Shown here: positions 60,860-64,000 of the stretch, in pieces
Layout of the letters: every line of letters begins with the position of its first letter
How positions within the stretch are numbered: the first letter of the stretch is position 1
The notes under the pieces: model-generated
Told to the model about the DNA's origin: nothing
Database searches by the model: none
Seen by the model: only the letters and a program-made list of their open reading frames with translations
Position numbers and translations under genes: made by a program
Source: Daphnia pulex
Lineage: Eukaryota > Arthropoda > Branchiopoda > Diplostraca > Daphniidae
Direction: 5' to 3'
Assembly: GCF_021134715.1 (NCBI RefSeq)
Contig: NC_060023.1
Coordinates: forward strand, 9,176,001-9,240,000
DNA: 64,000 nucleotides

Positions 60860-63800
60860 ATGTCGTCGAGAGGCGGTAGGAGACGCGGGAGGCCGCCTAA
60901 ATCATCTTATACAACACCACACTTCCTAAATTCCCGATCGAACGTTATCGAGAAGCCTAAATGGTTTTTGTCTCGTGATGGAGTGGCTAATGACAATGGT
61001 CCAACTGGGTCTAGAGCTAGTTCACCGGGAGGCAGTGTGGGGAGTTTCACACAACAATACAGTGCCAAAAAACATATATCAGTAACTCCATTCAAGAAAC
61101 GTGGAAGGAAAGCGGGTACAAGAGGCAACAGAGGTGGCAAAGCATATGTGCCTAGGCCTTCGTTGGTCATTACCAGGGGTAATGATTATCATTATGGCTC
61201 AGACTTTGACTCTGGTAGTGATTCTGATGGGCCTCCGAGCCAAGGAGAAGATGCAGAGTTGGATGTTGAGAGTGACGTGGACATACCAATTAGCGAGCCA
61301 GAGAGTGATGAACTGGATGATAATGCCTCAGATATCTCCATTTCTAATCAAAGTTCCTCAATGCGAAAAATTGTTGAATCCAGTATAAAGTCTATACCCA
61401 CTCCACTCCCTATTTGGCTCCAGTCCGATCAAGATTTACCAGTGTTGACTCTACCCAAATCTTCTGAAGACCTTCTCTTGCCTACACACCAAGTGCTACC
61501 TGCTTGCGCGATTTACGAAGTCCTACGCAAGTTTAGCAGTGAGGTTGGTTTGGTTTTTATTATGAATAATTTTCCCTGGCTAATCAATCTCTCTGCGTAG
61601 GTGAGGCTCTCTCCTTTTCGACTCGAGGATTTCATGGCCGCTCTTCAATCGGAAGAAATGACAACTCTTTTGGCGGAAGTCCATGTTCAACTCTTAAAGT
61701 CCATGCTTCGAGAGGAAGACGTACAACAAACTTGGTTTGGACCACTGGACCAGAAAGACAGCACAAATTCTGTGTTAAACTTTGCCGACACGCTGACGTG
61801 GCCAGAAGTCATGCGGATATACATGCAGAGTGACCCGACCTTTGCACCTGCACTCTCTTTACTTGAATCCTGCGAATATCCTTTTACTACCTGCGACGTC
61901 CGTCTGAACCTCCTCAAGTTTCTTACTGACCATTTTCTCTGCAATACGGCTGTCCGACAAGAGTTCCTTAGCGAGGGTAACATTTTTTAAATCATTTTTA
62001 TGGTTTTAAACATACTAATTCATCTTTCATCTATAGGAAACATCAAATATAATGACCATTGTCGAGTTTGCCACAAAGTTGGAGATTTGCTCTGCTGTGA
62101 GACATGTCCAGCCGTCTATCACCTCCACTGTCTCGACCCACCACTGGAGCACGTTCCAAACGAGGATTGGCAGTGTCCTATATGCACGGCCCAACTATGC
62201 AAAGGAGTAACTGATTGTATAAGTGATGTTGAACGATCCGGTTTTCTCTGCCGACAAGTAATTATCCTGAAACCCAATGCTGGCGGATGAATTCCTTTTT
62301 AATTCATGTATTCTCTTTTAGGAATCTTTGGGCTACGACCGACACGGACGCAAATACTGGTTTATTGCCAGACGGATCTTTGTCGAAGAAACTGGCAGCC
62401 GGGAAGAAATTGACGGAGATGAAGAAACTATTGCCGTGGAGGACCGTAAAACTTGGTACTACTCCAGTCCCCATCAGTTTGAACAGTTGCTTGCAGCTTT
62501 GGACAAGACAGATTTTGAAAAGGCTCTTTGTCAAGAACTATACAATCTAAGGCCGGAAATATTGAGGCAGATGGCTCTCACGATACAGCTGACAAACGAG
62601 AATAAAGGTGAATAATATTTTAATCTACCTAATTTTATTCATAAAAGACGCTAATCATTTGTTATACATTTTAGGCAACAACAAATCATATCTCGAACTT
62701 GACGAAGAAGTTGCAAGGGAGGCCTCTCAGACGGTCGTCAAAGTTGAAAAAGAAGAAGATGACGAGGCTGATGAGAACCTCTCTGTCGATGCAATCAAAA
62801 CAGAGAAGGAAAAAATAGAAACTGAGGAGGTTGTGGAAGAATGCGGTGTGGAAGTGGATGACGATTTCATGCAACAATTGCATGTGGAATCTGAACCTAA
62901 AGTAGAGCCTGAAGAAACGCCTACTACCGGTACACCAACAGCCAACGGAACTTACTCTACGCGCTCCAAAACCGGCACCATTGTGGCACGCACCTATGTC
63001 GACATGAAACGGCGAAATTTAACAACCAACGGTTCTGGCGGAGTCACTATTAAGGAGGAAAGAAGTGGCACCCCTACCAAATCAAAATCTCAATCTCCTT
63101 TACCCTCCGACGTCATCTTTAAATTGGGCATGGAAGGACGGCACAAGACGTACGTCAACCAGTACACGAGCAATCCCCTCGCGCTCAACAAAAACCAGGC
63201 AGCAGAGGAGAGAGACCGCAAGCGTTACTTGTCGCACAAGTTCTCCATTACGGGTTGCGGCGAGTTTAAGTGGTTGGGCAGTACATTTGGCAACCGCACT
63301 ATCATGCAGCAAACTGTTCGTTCCACCTTGCTCCAACTGCACTCTCAATTGCCTGCTATTTTCATGCATCCTAACTGGGCTGGGAGTATGCGAAAGTCTT
63401 GGATCCAAGCTGTCAATCAAAGCGTCTCGCCAACAGACCTCGGTCGTGTCCTCTCAATCCTGGTTGCGTGCATCCGCCCAGTTGTTTTCTCTTCCGTCTG
63501 GCACGAGTCACTTGGCCACATTCGACTTCAACGACAGACGGCCCTTGAACGTGAAGAGCGGAAGAAGGTGGACAAGAAGGAGAAGAAGGATAAAGAACTG
63601 GAAGAAGAGATGCATCGACTACACACCGTCCATTACACCAAAGGCCTCAAGCACCAGGTAATAGAAACTATTTTTATTTCTATTTGAATCCATATCTAAT
63701 TGGTTTCACATTGTTTTCGACAGATCTGGAAGCACAAAGGTGAAGAGTTTCGTCTTCACGGTCAATGGGGTTGGCTGTGGTTGTCCGCAACTCGCCTTTT

Positions 63801-64000
63801 ACGACGTCTTGATGCCAGGAAATGCGGATTAAGAGCTGGACCCTGGCGAATCATCACTTGTACTCAAGGTAATTTTGATGTTGCTTCGATTCTTTTGATG
63901 AATTTTAATGAATTGTATCATTAATAGAAGAAGGCTCGGAATCTCGCTACATTCAGTGTGATCCGGCATCTGGCGTCGAAATTTATGAAATCCCATCTTC
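60860..64000 (+). CDS. E(bx): BPTF / NURF301 (E(bx)), 5' part
   Basis: Seven exons are visible (60860-61543, 61601-61976, 62037-62257, 62322-62607, 62675-63657, 63724-63868, 63928 to beyond the edge), all in frame. The start MSSRGGRRRGRPPK has an AT-hook-like GRPP motif. An acidic region comes next, then a DDT domain at about residues 205-265 (LPACAIYEVLRKFSSEVRLS...LEDFMAAL). A PHD finger at about 361-405 (CRVCHKVGDLLCCETCPAVYHLHCL...WQCPICTA) is followed by the BPTF-specific GYDRHGRKYWFIARRIFVEE block. BPTF is the largest subunit of the NURF remodelling complex, which uses ISWI to slide nucleosomes. The C-terminal PHD and bromodomain that read H3K4me3 and acetyl-lysine would lie outside the window. 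Confidence 0.95.

Noticed and set aside
1-64000. CRISPR arrays, bacterial operons, rRNA genes
   Set aside because: No spaced direct repeats, Shine-Dalgarno-led operons or rRNA sequence were seen; intron-rich genes show eukaryotic nuclear DNA.

Overview
The window looks like nuclear DNA of a branchiopod crustacean, most likely Daphnia or a close relative. It has compact multi-exon genes with mostly 50-110 bp GT-AG introns, a tandem array of insect/crustacean-type gustatory receptors, group V-like chitin deacetylases, AT-rich spacers, and conserved animal genes (Polycomb/CBX, BPTF/NURF301, AIMP2, EEF2KMT). I built gene models by hand from splice sites and reading phase. They have not been checked against transcripts or databases.

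Layout. 1-5.8 kb: three tandem minus-strand chitin deacetylases; the first is cut by the window edge and the two complete ones have different C-terminal tails. 6.9-8.9 kb: two tandem RING-finger genes that resemble only the RING region of Topors. 9.4-18.8 kb: five plus-strand gustatory receptor genes. 18.8-25.4 kb: mostly no recognisable gene, but it holds one copy of a diverged dispersed duplication. 25.4-27.2 kb: a UDP-glycosyltransferase. 27.2-38 kb: AT-rich spacer with a nearly perfect palindrome of about 1 kb, the second copy of the dispersed duplication, and a small unrecognised membrane-protein gene. 38.3-45.4 kb: four minus-strand gustatory receptors of a second subfamily. 46.1-47.5 kb: the eEF2 lysine methyltransferase. 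50.5-52.5 kb: a Polycomb/CBX gene. 56.6-59.1 kb: AIMP2 directly followed, and possibly fused in frame, by a PRORSD1-type prolyl-tRNA deacylase. 59.16-59.99 kb: a hAT-like foldback transposon with tRNA-like arms. 60.9 kb to the right edge: the 5' part of BPTF/NURF301.

The window is mostly a mix of lineage-expanded environmental-response families (chemosensation, chitin modification, detoxification) and housekeeping or chromatin genes. The strongest lead for something new is the AIMP2/PRORSD1 locus. There a tRNA-synthetase-complex scaffold and a mischarged-tRNA editing domain are either one protein or one dicistronic unit. Next come the two foldback elements and the C-terminal diversification of the chitin deacetylases.
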